A DNA stretch of 27,984 bases from CAZSAL01 sp964604825. Lineage in GTDB: Bacteria; Elusimicrobiota; Elusimicrobia; 2-01-FULL-59-12. The notes under the pieces are model-generated. The model made no database searches. It was given only the letters and a program-made list of their open reading frames with translations, and was not told the origin of the DNA. Position numbers and translations under genes: made by a program. The first letter of the stretch is position 1. Each line of letters starts with the position of its first letter. The stretch lies in the NCBI GenBank assembly GCA_964604825.1, contig CAZSAL010000037.1:1-27984 (forward strand), read 5' to 3'. Shown here piece after piece: positions 20,317 to 27,866 of the stretch.

Positions 20317-23118
20317 TTAAGAGAGGGCTACCGTAATATCGATTTCTTTGTTGGAGATGTTGATTAGGGCCTGTCGCGGGACGGTCATTTCGGTAGTATT
20401 TCCCGGGACCTCAAGCGAGCGGCCCTGGAGCAGAACGGATTCAATGCGGTACTTGCCGTAAGGTCGTTTATTGCGGTTCATGAAGGTTATTTTAAGGCGT
20501 TTTCCGGCGAAACCCACATGTGCGGTAACCTGTCCGCTTTTGCCAAACTGGGCAGGCATCAGCTTCGGCGCTAAAAGCAAATCCCCCCATTTGCCGCGTA
20601 TCCCGGCAACCTGCGTAATCATGGTGAAAAGCAGCCAGCTCGCAGAACCGGTTAGGTAGTGATACATGCCGCGCCCTTCGCCGTTGAAATATTCCGGCAG
20701 ACCTGGATAGATCTTTGCGGTGTCCGCGTTGCCGCACATTTGATAGAGACTGTCGAGCACCTCAAAGCCTTCTTTCGCAAAGCCCCGCTGATATAGTGCG
20801 TTTGAAAACATTACGATCATATGCGAGAAAAAGGCGCCGTTTTCCTTTTCCCCATAAGCGAAGGAAAACGCCCGGCCGAGAGCAGGCTGGATGTCGCCGA
20901 AATTGGTGTTAAGCCGGAACCCCCCCAGCCTGCGGTCCTGGAGAAAGCGCTTGGCGGCAAGAAACGCGCGTTCAACCTGTTCTTCAGTGGCAACGCCGGA
21001 CATGATCGGAAACACCTGGCCGGTCAGCGTCATACGTACGTTGCCCTGGTTTTCTCCTTCGACGCGGTGCCCGTTATTGTCGTAATAACCGTTGAACCAG
21101 CTGTGGCCGGACTTGTGAGATATCCATTCGTGAGCGCGAACCTGTTCGGCAAGCGCTTCGCCTTTGAGGCGCAGATCATTAATGAGGGCGGAAACGGCTA
21201 CGCTCCGTTTCTCACCGGAAATGCCTGCCCGGCATTTTTCGTGGTAGGTTGCCAGGCGTTTCCGCTTCTGCTCCGGAGTTAATTCCGTAGATGCGCCGAA
21301 AGCTTCGGAAAGCTGCAGAAGTTCTTCCGTTACAGGCAGTTGCTGCACTCCCCGGGCCTGCAAAACTTCAAGCAGGTCCGCCAGGCGCAGCAGGTTGCCG
21401 GCATAGACCGAGGTGAAGGCAACGCTTTCGCCGCGATCATGCGCCATATCAAGGCCGTCATTCCAGTCTGCATCTTCCAGACGTATATTGCCGTTATCGC
21501 CTACATTGAAGAATGAGGTGAGATGCTGCACGAGGATGTGTTCAAAGACTGTCCCAAAAGGCAATTCGGATTGTGGAATGCGGGATGCGGAAGAAGGTTG
21601 TTCTTGATGGAGTTTTCCAGCTTCCCCACTCCGAACTCCGTATTCCGCATTGACTGTATCACGGTCCCAGAAATAAGGGACTTCCTCCAGAAGAATGCGC
21701 CAGTCCCCGGTTTGATGGATATAAAGTTCTGTCGTCAGCCAGGGCCACACACCATGATCCATCCATGTGCGCGAGAGATTGTTCCGGTCCGCGATAAATT
21801 CGCCCGGTTTTTTGCCGATGATGGTGGCGTTGGCTCCGCTAATCCGCACGCCGGCGAAATTGTTCAAAAGAAGTTGACGAACGGAAGGGTCGAGAGCCGA
21901 GTCCCGAGGGCCGATTGATTTGGCTGTATTCTCGGTGCTGGTGTCTAGAAGTAAAAGTGCCAAGCAGTCCTGCCATAGGTCACGCCAGCCGCGGCCGCCG
22001 CGCCCGTAGTCAAAATCCGGAAGGAAGGAGCACCCAAAAATACTTCGCAGCATCGGCTGCAGCGTTACCCAGCGCAGCCAGCTGTTGAAATCCGCATCGT
22101 CTGTCTCAAGCCGCACGGCATCGAGCCGTTCTTTCCACCAGACTTTGGTTTCTTCCAGCGCGGCGTTCACTTTCTCCCCGCTTGAAAAGCGCTTCAGCCA
22201 GCGGTCGATATCTTTGCGGTCCGAGGCTATGCCCATGAGAATGGTGTAGGTGACGCTTTTGTGGAGCCCGAGTTTGCGCGTCTTGAAGCGCAGCGCTCCG
22301 ACAGCCTCGCGCCCCTGCATCTGCGCGTCGGATAAATCCGGAACATCCCAGTCTTCAAGTACTGCGCGGGGCGCGTCAAAACTGCCGCCCTCGCCGGTAA
22401 AACAGGCTGCGGTCGGGAAGCTGCCCAAGGGCGCATCGCCGTCGTCTTCCAGCCCGACCACGGCATATATCGTGTCGTTCAGCGTGTGCCCTCTTTCGTC
22501 AAACGTCATTGTCGGTTTTACGAGAACGCCGTGAGGATGCGGCGTGATGCGGTGCAGCAGCGAAGTCACGTGGCGGTGGTCGCGCAGATTATCCGCGGAA
22601 CGCCCGAAAATCGGTATGGCGGAAGTGGGCGTGATGCGCACCGGGCGGCGGCCCGTGTTTGTCAAAGTTATCTGCATGACTTCCACCAGGTCGCTGCCCA
22701 CCGGGACGAAGTTAAGAACGTCTGCCGAGAGGCCGGCTTTGCGGTTTTCGCGGCGCATGCGGTGCCAGAGCGCACCTGCCTGAATTTTGCATTTTTCCGG
22801 GCTGGTGATTCTTTCCCGTTCGGCTGCGGCGGAATTGCCCGTAGCGGACCAGGGTTCTTTCCCATCCATGAGTACCCAGAAATTGCGCGCGGAGCGGGTA
22901 TTGTGCAGGTCTTCCACAGACAAGGGAAGCGTCAAGAAATGATTCTGTCCGGTTTTGATATCGCCATGCAGCCGTGGTGTTACGGCGGAAAGGAGTCCCG
23001 CTTCATTGCACAGCGGAAAATAAAGCCTGCTGATCTGGTCCGGATTACGGGCCTCAAACGCTTCATCCCGCCCGATAAATTTCCACCAGGATAAGTCTTT
23101 TGATTTGGATGATTTCAT
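20317..23118 (-). CDS. GH94-type glycoside phosphorylase (family 36 glycosyltransferase-like), with repeat-derived insertion
   Basis: GH94 enzymes split beta-glucosides with phosphate (cellobiose, laminaribiose, beta-1,2-glucans and others). The 933-aa protein has an N-terminal beta-sandwich (to about 300) with RLYFPLCNEAGLLSAVTP. The (alpha/alpha)6 barrel carries FLPDFDYGRGGRGWRDLWQD (366-384), TWMDHGVWPWLTTELYIHQTGDW (451-473) and IRLEDADWNDGLDMA (545-559). The last includes the general acid aspartate region (DWND at 551-554). Exact substrate is not readable. Residues about 492-517 (YGVRSGEAGKLHQ...PQSEL) are encoded by an imperfect palindrome (21561-21653) inserted in frame in a loop before FGTVFEHI, about 33 residues before the catalytic motif. 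The frame is intact. It is the last gene of the minus-strand series from sixA, and family A elements flank both ends. Confidence 0.92.
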   Translation of the reverse strand: MKSSKSKDLSWWKFIGRDEAFEARNPDQISRLYFPLCNEAGLLSAVTPRLHGDIKTGQNHFLTLPLSVEDLHNTRSARNFWVLMDGKEPWSATGNSAAAERERITSPEKCKIQAGALWHRMRRENRKAGLSADVLNFVPVGSDLVEVMQITLTNTGRRPVRITPTSAIPIFGRSADNLRDHRHVTSLLHRITPHPHGVLVKPTMTFDERGHTLNDTIYAVVGLEDDGDAPLGSFPTAACFTGEGGSFDAPRAVLEDWDVPDLSDAQMQGREAVGALRFKTRKLGLHKSVTYTILMGIASDRKDIDRWLKRFSSGEKVNAALEETKVWWKERLDAVRLETDDADFNSWLRWVTLQPMLRSIFGCSFLPDFDYGRGGRGWRDLWQDCLALLLLDTSTENTAKSIGPRDSALDPSVRQLLLNNFAGVRISGANATIIGKKPGEFIADRNNLSRTWMDHGVWPWLTTELYIHQTGDWRILLEEVPYFWDRDTVNAEYGVRSGEAGKLHQEQPSSASRIPQSELPFGTVFEHILVQHLTSFFNVGDNGNIRLEDADWNDGLDMAHDRGESVAFTSVYAGNLLRLADLLEVLQARGVQQLPVTEELLQLSEAFGASTELTPEQKRKRLATYHEKCRAGISGEKRSVAVSALINDLRLKGEALAEQVRAHEWISHKSGHSWFNGYYDNNGHRVEGENQGNVRMTLTGQVFPIMSGVATEEQVERAFLAAKRFLQDRRLGGFRLNTNFGDIQPALGRAFSFAYGEKENGAFFSHMIVMFSNALYQRGFAKEGFEVLDSLYQMCGNADTAKIYPGLPEYFNGEGRGMYHYLTGSASWLLFTMITQVAGIRGKWGDLLLAPKLMPAQFGKSGQVTAHVGFAGKRLKITFMNRNKRPYGKYRIESVLLQGRSLEVPGNTTEMTVPRQALINISNKEIDITVALS
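21561..21653. repeat. Imperfect palindrome inserted in the GH94 coding frame
   Basis: The left arm (GCAATTCGGATTGTGGAATG..., 21561-21594) and the reverse complement of the right arm (GTCAATGCGGAATACGGAGT..., from 21653) agree at about 24 of 34 positions. Both are built of GGAATxCGG-like units with roughly 8-base spacing. The spacer is about 27 bp. The whole length stays in frame on the minus strand. Confidence 0.75.
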
Positions 23119-23140
23119 AATGGTGTTCTGTTCTAAATCC

Positions 23141-23227
23141 CGTCTTCCCGGAAGGTCGTAAGCCGGGAGCCATTAATAAAGGCCTTTTTTATTAATGGGC
23201 CCCGGATAACTGATTTCCGGGGCGACG
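23141..23227. repeat. Palindromic element, family A copy 5 (CGTCCCGG subtype)
   Basis: The 87-bp element has ends CGTCTTCCCGG and CCGGGGCGACG. Its centre is a long inverted repeat, CATTAATAAAGG/CCTTTTTTATTAATG (one extra T). It bridges the end of rluA, supplying its last 12 codons and stop, and the GH94 leader, ending 22 bp before that start codon. Confidence 0.85.
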
Positions 23228-24223
23228 CCGATTAAGAAGTGTATCAATTTCTTCAGAATGATCGAACCTTACATCTATGAAATCCCGCATGTCCCCGGGC
23301 AGAGGGGCTGTCGTTTTCAGCGGGATTCTGGTACGGGGATGATTAAAGCTCAGCGCTAAGGCATGCAGGGCCACGCGCGGAAAGCCCAGCGTCTGCCGGT
23401 CCTCCGGCGTGATGTTGCCTGCGATCATTTTTTTATACATGCGTCCTCCATCGATATAGAGCGCGTCGCCGAGCAGCGGATGCCCTGACGATGCGAAATG
23501 CACCCGTATTTGATGCAGCCGGCCTGTCTTTGGCCAGGCCCGGATCAATGAAACTGAATGGTCGCGCGATACCGCCAGACGCACGAATTCCGTGAACGCC
23601 GGGACTGGTTCCGCAGCGGTAATACACTGGCGGACCTTGATTTCCCCGTTTTCCCGTCCTATAGAGTAGTCGATTTCCCCTCCATCAGGAGCTACGCCGT
23701 GAACGAGAGCCAGATATTCTTTTTGAATCTCGTGACGTTCCATGGCCTGCGTCCAGGAACGCGCGGCCTGCACTGTTTTTCCCAGGGCAAGGACCCCGGA
23801 AGTTTCCCGGTCCAGACGATGCAGCAGGTGAAACCGCGCAATATCTGGACGGCAATGTCTTAGAACTCCCAGTACGGTATGCAGCTGGATTTTGTCCGTG
23901 GGATGAGAAAGCAGCCCGGAGGGTTTGGAAATGATCAGATAATCGGCATCCTCAAACAGTACGGGCAGCGCGGCGTTCTCGGGAAGCGGCTTTTCGGGAC
24001 GCCGGGGATAAGCGATAAAAATACGGTCCCCTGAACTGACTTTGCTGCTGGCTTTAACCAGCCGCCCCGCTCTCTGAATGCGCCCTTCGTTTAAAATGCG
24101 CTGCACGCGACTGCGCGAGTAGGCCGCCAGGCGATTGGCGAGGAAGCGGTCGACGCGGAGCCCGTCGTAGCGCGCTTCTACGGTGAATGGCACCCATACC
24201 AGTTCGGTTTCGCCTGCGGTCAT
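23192..24223 (-). CDS. RluA-family 23S rRNA/tRNA pseudouridine synthase
   Basis: RluA-family enzymes turn specific uridines in rRNA or tRNA into pseudouridine. The 343-aa protein has an S4 RNA-binding domain (residues 18-72: GLRVDRFLANRLAAYSRSRVQRILNEGRI). The catalytic domain carries the active aspartate D138 in FHLLHRLDRETSG, together with YLALVHG, KTGRLHQIRVHFASSGHPLLGD and RVALHALALSF. S4-plus-catalytic architecture fits RluC/RluD types, but the target base cannot be read. Residues about 332-343 (RRPGNQLSGAH) and the stop lie inside the family A palindrome 23141-23227. The start overlaps the SRPBCC gene by 4 bp. Confidence 0.94.
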   Translation of the reverse strand: MTAGETELVWVPFTVEARYDGLRVDRFLANRLAAYSRSRVQRILNEGRIQRAGRLVKASSKVSSGDRIFIAYPRRPEKPLPENAALPVLFEDADYLIISKPSGLLSHPTDKIQLHTVLGVLRHCRPDIARFHLLHRLDRETSGVLALGKTVQAARSWTQAMERHEIQKEYLALVHGVAPDGGEIDYSIGRENGEIKVRQCITAAEPVPAFTEFVRLAVSRDHSVSLIRAWPKTGRLHQIRVHFASSGHPLLGDALYIDGGRMYKKMIAGNITPEDRQTLGFPRVALHALALSFNHPRTRIPLKTTAPLPGDMRDFIDVRFDHSEEIDTLLNRRRPGNQLSGAH

Positions 24224-24759
24224 TGCCGCTCGATTTCATGTTTGAGGGCTTCAACCATTTCCGCCACCTGGTGCGTGGCTACATGGAGAACGGCCCATGA
24301 TGGAAAGGAGGGTTTGGGAATGACTTCAAACCGGCATATCAACTGCGACTTTTCGGGAGTGATAGTTTCAATATGCCACGATCCCTTGAGTGTTTCGAAG
24401 TTTCCGCTGATGCAGGTGAAGGAAATGCCTTTCCCGGGAGATTCGATCACCTTGAAAACTGCTTCCAGGTTGGCGGTATGAAACCAATAATGGATACGGC
24501 CGGCCTGATGTAATCTTACCCAATTGTTCTTGCGGTTGATTACGTCGCTTTGCTGAATATATGGAATGAAATTGGCGAGGTGATTGTAATCCGTCAATGT
24601 CTTCCAGATTTTTTCCTCGTCCGCAATGACGGGGATCTTCAGGATAACGTAGTAGTCGTTGGGACCAAGCGACGTCGCTGTTGACCAGACGTCTTCAGTG
24701 GCAGCTTCTAGAACAGAGGCCGTCAAAACCGCGATGAAAAACAGGGATAGCCGTTTCAT
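24220..24759 (-). CDS. Exported SRPBCC (START-like) domain protein
   Basis: The SRPBCC fold binds hydrophobic ligands or acts in polyketide cyclase-like and RatA-like proteins. The 179-aa protein has a signal peptide (MKRLSLFFIAVLTASVLEAA, 1-20). The domain runs from about 35 (YYVILKIPVIADEEKIWKTLTDYNHLANFIPYIQQSDVI) to a C-terminal helix (WAVLHVATHQVAEMVEALKHEIERQ). The DYxHLxxFIPxhxxS segment is the family's characteristic feature. It has no catalytic residues that I can name. It overlaps the SDR gene by 4 bp upstream and rluA by 4 bp downstream. An exported SRPBCC protein next to an SDR may act on a lipid, but that is a guess. Confidence 0.82.
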   Translation of the reverse strand: MKRLSLFFIAVLTASVLEAATEDVWSTATSLGPNDYYVILKIPVIADEEKIWKTLTDYNHLANFIPYIQQSDVINRKNNWVRLHQAGRIHYWFHTANLEAVFKVIESPGKGISFTCISGNFETLKGSWHIETITPEKSQLICRFEVIPKPSFPSWAVLHVATHQVAEMVEALKHEIERQ

Positions 24760-25520
24760 TCAGGATCTCTGGCTTTCCGGCAGATATATTCAATCATTTC
24801 CGGGGAAAGCGTATGCAGTAATACGGCAAGGCCTACATAAGGCGGGTAGTAAAGATTGCGTTTTTTCTTTTCCGCCGCGCGCAGGATGGCCGCAGCCATT
24901 TTATCTGCGGAAACGCCCAGCCTGGACCGAAAACTCCCGGCAGGGATCTGGCCTTCCGTCATGGCAGTCTTAACAAACCCCGGGTAAACAGTCATAACAT
25001 GCACGCCGGAAAACAGCAGATGCTGCCTGAGCGCATCGCTGAAACCGGCAAGGGCAAATTTGCTGCTGGAATAAGCAGGAGAATGCTCGGAAGCAATCCG
25101 TCCCAGAATGGAAGAGATATTGACGATTGTTCCTTTTTTCCGCCGCAGTAATCCCGGCAAAACGGCTTTCACGCAGAGGAATGGCCCCAGGCAATTGATC
25201 CGCCATGTTCTTTCGAATTCTTCAGAAGAAGTATCTTCTATGGGATGATGTTCGTTGATCCCGGCGTTATTAATCAAAAGTTCTACCGGCCCCCACTCCT
25301 GTTCTACCCGGCGTACGACACGCGGAGCATACGCGGGGTCCCTAACGTCTCCGGCAATCGGCAGGATTTTCCCCTTCCCGCTGAGCGTAATATCACGGGC
25401 GGCGGCAAGAAGAACGTCTTCCCGCCGCCCCGATATAACGACGCAGTCGCCTCTGCGGCACAGCGCTTCCGCAAGCGCCCGCCCTATTCCCGTTCCTCCA
25501 CCGGTAACCCAGGCAATCAT
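24756..25520 (-). CDS. Short-chain dehydrogenase/reductase
   Basis: SDR enzymes reduce or oxidise carbonyl/hydroxyl groups with NAD(P). The 254-aa classical SDR has the cofactor motif TGGGTGIG (6-13), NNAG (84-87), the catalytic N109, S137 (NISSILG), Y150 and K154 (YSSSK), and the PG motif after VMTVYPGFVKT. R32 and R33 after the second beta strand suggest NADPH. The C-terminal region ends with a hydrophobic amphipathic stretch (YYPPYVGLAVLLHTLSPEMIEYICRKA), like the membrane-associated DltE/DHRS7-type SDRs, which may point to a lipid substrate. The start codon overlaps the trmL stop by 4 bp. Confidence 0.93.
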   Translation of the reverse strand: MIAWVTGGGTGIGRALAEALCRRGDCVVISGRREDVLLAAARDITLSGKGKILPIAGDVRDPAYAPRVVRRVEQEWGPVELLINNAGINEHHPIEDTSSEEFERTWRINCLGPFLCVKAVLPGLLRRKKGTIVNISSILGRIASEHSPAYSSSKFALAGFSDALRQHLLFSGVHVMTVYPGFVKTAMTEGQIPAGSFRSRLGVSADKMAAAILRAAEKKKRNLYYPPYVGLAVLLHTLSPEMIEYICRKARDPE

Positions 25521-26029
25521 AAAGAAAAATCACCCCCATCCCCTCCCTCCCCCCTCGAGGGGGAGGGTGCAGGGTGGGGGGCCAGTTGCCGTAAAGCCTC
25601 ATAGAGCACAATGCCGACTGACGTCGATAAATTAAGCGAACGCACGCTGTCGGGGATCATCGGTATCCGGTAGGTTTGCGCGCTGCGCGGCGCCAGTATG
25701 TTCTCAGGCAGCCCTTTCGTTTCGCATCCAAAAATTAAATAACTTTCCGGCTTAAATTTCGCTTCCCAAAAAGAAACCTTCGCTTTTTTGGAAAAAAAGA
25801 AAAAAGCTGCATCCACTGGAGTGGATTTGAGAAAACTTTCCCAGTCCGTATGATGAACCCAGTTCAATTTCTCCCAATAGTCCAGACCGGATCGGCGAAT
25901 TTCTTTGGAATCCGTAGAGAATCCGAGTTTGCCTACCAGATGAAGCCGGCTGCCTGTAGCCACGCAGCTGCGGCCCACATTGCCGGTGTTCCAGGGGATA
26001 TCCGGTTCGTAAAGGACGATATGGATCAT
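25517..26029 (-). CDS. trmL: tRNA (cytidine/uridine(34)-2'-O)-methyltransferase TrmL, with repeat-derived tail
   Basis: TrmL methylates the ribose of the wobble base in tRNA-Leu species. The 170-aa protein is a small SPOUT enzyme. It shows MIHIVLYEPDIPWNTGNVGRSCVATGSRLHLV (1-32), LDYWEKLNW (49-57), FGCETKGLPENIL and the knot motif RIPMIPDSVRSLNLSTSVGIVLYEALRQL (121-149). The usual protein ends about there. Residues 150-170 (APHPAPSPSRGEGGDGGDFSL) are encoded by the family B palindrome 25531-25580. The tail overlaps the SDR start by 4 bp. A family A element lies upstream, between this gene and the glycosyltransferase. Confidence 0.95.
   Translation of the reverse strand: MIHIVLYEPDIPWNTGNVGRSCVATGSRLHLVGKLGFSTDSKEIRRSGLDYWEKLNWVHHTDWESFLKSTPVDAAFFFFSKKAKVSFWEAKFKPESYLIFGCETKGLPENILAPRSAQTYRIPMIPDSVRSLNLSTSVGIVLYEALRQLAPHPAPSPSRGEGGDGGDFSL
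25531..25580. repeat. Palindromic element, family B copy 2
   Basis: CACCCCCATCCCCTCCCTCCCC and its inverted partner GGGGGAGGGTGCAGGGTGGGGG meet at a CTCGAG centre. It is a shorter version of the element at 3336-3420. On the minus strand it encodes the proline/serine/glycine tail of TrmL. Confidence 0.8.
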
Positions 26030-26049
26030 TAAAGTTTGGTCTCTTATGA

Positions 26050-26134
26050 TGTCATCCCCGAAGTAGTAATCGGGGATCCCTTAATAAGGAATTCCTTTCT
26101 TGATGGATTCCCGATTTAGGCGCTCGGAAATGAC
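26050..26134. repeat. Palindromic element, family A copy 6
   Basis: This 85-bp bipartite element has ends TGTCATCCCCGA and TCGGAAATGAC, and the same AATAAGGAATTCCTT core as copy 1. On the minus strand it provides the last six codons and TAA of the glycosyltransferase gene, then fills the gap before trmL. Confidence 0.85.
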
Positions 26135-27426
26135 GTCTTTATTATTTCCGCCAGCCGTTTCGCCGTGTCCGCGAAGCGTTTCTGTCCTGCAAAAGTCTTC
26201 GCTTTTTCCCCCATCAGCCGCAGCTTTTGCCGGTCGGAAAGCAATCGCTTCAAAGCATCCTTTATAAGGACGGGAATTTGTTTTTCTTTAAGCGAGGAAA
26301 CTGTTTCGCCGAATTCAGGACGCATAGTCTCTTCCGAACCGTAATGCCTGCAGACCAGAGCGGGAAGTCCGGCGCGCATAGCCTCGAGAAGGGTAAGCCC
26401 GTAGCTTTCATGGCGTGACGGAAAAACATAAAGCCAGCCAAGACGCAGATGTGCTTCCTTATCAATGGCGGTGAGGTGTCCCGGGAAAAACACCCGTGTG
26501 CGTTTCAGCCGCTGTGACAGATTCTTCAGTTTGCTCATCCAGCGCTTTCCGTGCATGTAAGCTGCCTCGCCTGCGACTATAACAGTAATTCCTTCCGCCG
26601 GGAAATCGGGTTCCTTTTCCCACAACCGCACGGCTTCCAGAAGCCTGTCCTGCCCTTTTTCCGGAGAGATCCTGCTCAGGAGGACCAGAACGGGCTGTTC
26701 CGGTTTAATAGAGTACTCCTGCGCAAGTACTTCTTTGCGCTGCTGGACTGCCGCCTCATCAAGGGATGCGTCCGTAAGTCCCCAGGGCAGGACGTGCACC
26801 CGTGATTGCGGCGTATCCGGGTAGCACCGCATGATGATATCTTCCATTTCCTGAGAAGGAACTATGATCCCTCGGGAATTCCGGACGCAATCCGCCTGTT
26901 TTTTGAATACCAGTTTCAGCAGCTTTGGGACAAGGCAATCACAGCGCATACGGGCGAGAGCGTCATACCAGTGCGCGGCGGTTTGCGGCTTGACGCAGCC
27001 GCGCAGATACATGCGCGTGAAGTAGTCCAGCACATCAACATGAAATAGCGTGTAAATGCGGTATCCTGCCTTTGATAGCCTGAGGAAATCAGGGCCTTCC
27101 GAGATATCGTTGCTTAAAACTACGGTTTCCTCAGGAGCATGCCGGAAGATTTCTTCAGTCAGCGCTTTCTGAAAAAGAAAGCAGAAGCGTGCGTAACGTA
27201 ATTCCGAGTATTCCACCAGATCTTTTCCGCGCGGCGCCTGAGATTGAAGGATGGAAGGATCAAGAACCTTGAAAGGAAATGGATTGGTTTTGTTCCACTC
27301 GGCAGTCAGCTGAGAACAGACTGCGGCGGCTCCGCCCAGTGGAACATCGGGCGGAAAGCTGCCGTGGGCTGCGGTGTAAAGAACTTTCCTCAAGGTTTGG
27401 GCCAATTCAGCGCGCTGCGTATCCAT
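26116..27426 (-). CDS. GT4-family glycosyltransferase
   Basis: The protein is a retaining GT-B enzyme that transfers sugar from a nucleotide donor. It has 436 aa. The N-terminal half contains HGSFPPDVPLGGAAAVCSQL, a G-rich acceptor/donor loop, and FHVDVLDYFTR. The C-terminal Rossmann half contains LVLLSRISPEKGQDRLLEA, RVFFPGHLT and the EX7E motif E340-E348 in FPSRHESYGLTLLEAMRAGLPALV. Substrates are not readable. The GH94 phosphorylase in the same series suggests glucan or storage-sugar metabolism. The last residues (431-436, TSFPSA) and the stop come from the family A element 26050-26134. The start ATG lies 37 bp inside the end of sixA, so the two are probably coupled. Confidence 0.92.
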   Translation of the reverse strand: MDTQRAELAQTLRKVLYTAAHGSFPPDVPLGGAAAVCSQLTAEWNKTNPFPFKVLDPSILQSQAPRGKDLVEYSELRYARFCFLFQKALTEEIFRHAPEETVVLSNDISEGPDFLRLSKAGYRIYTLFHVDVLDYFTRMYLRGCVKPQTAAHWYDALARMRCDCLVPKLLKLVFKKQADCVRNSRGIIVPSQEMEDIIMRCYPDTPQSRVHVLPWGLTDASLDEAAVQQRKEVLAQEYSIKPEQPVLVLLSRISPEKGQDRLLEAVRLWEKEPDFPAEGITVIVAGEAAYMHGKRWMSKLKNLSQRLKRTRVFFPGHLTAIDKEAHLRLGWLYVFPSRHESYGLTLLEAMRAGLPALVCRHYGSEETMRPEFGETVSSLKEKQIPVLIKDALKRLLSDRQKLRLMGEKAKTFAGQKRFADTAKRLAEIIKTSFPSA

Positions 27427-27866
27427 AGCATTTGCGCCGTTTTCTGGGGGACCCAGTCAAAAGCCGCAATGCAAGCGGGCGACACAGCCATATACCGGGG
27501 ATCTCTCGAAAGAACGCAAATGGTCATGGCGATATCCGGGTTGTGCCCGATAAGCAGTACGTTATTCAGGTGAAGAAAGGAAGCAAGAGCGTTCTGCAGG
27601 TCAATAACCGCCCCGTTGGGCCTGAGGAAAGGCGACGGAATGATTCGTGTATCCGGAAAGACTTCCGCTACGCGTTTGGCGCTTTCCATGGCGCGGCGCA
27701 GCGGGCTGGCTAGGATGATGTCGAGAGGTTTGCCTAGAGTTTTCAAACCTGCTGCCGCGGCGCTCACGTCCCGCCGGCCCTGAAGGCTGAGCGGACGTTC
27801 CGCATCCGTGGAAATTTCAGGACACATAGGAAGCGCCTCACCATGCCGCATTAAAAGAAGTTGCAT
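27390..27866 (-). CDS. sixA: SixA-like histidine phosphatase
   Basis: SixA removes phosphate from histidine-containing phosphotransfer proteins. The 158-aa protein has the RHG motif R7-H8-G9 (LLMRHGEALP). It also has the SixA-type RPLSLQGRRDVSAAAAGL segment, the ASPLRRAMESAKRV block and the second histidine in LLIGHNPDIAMTI. Length and layout match SixA rather than the longer phosphoglycerate mutases. A partner histidine kinase is not in the window. No clear ribosome site precedes ATG 27866; an A/T-rich stretch lies upstream. The 3' end overlaps the GT4 gene by 37 bp. Confidence 0.9.
   Translation of the reverse strand: MQLLLMRHGEALPMCPEISTDAERPLSLQGRRDVSAAAAGLKTLGKPLDIILASPLRRAMESAKRVAEVFPDTRIIPSPFLRPNGAVIDLQNALASFLHLNNVLLIGHNPDIAMTICVLSRDPRYMAVSPACIAAFDWVPQKTAQMLWIRSALNWPKP

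Noticed and set aside
22486..23094. Plus-strand frame of 202 aa opposite the GH94 gene
   Set aside because: It is antisense to the conserved N-terminal domain of the phosphorylase.
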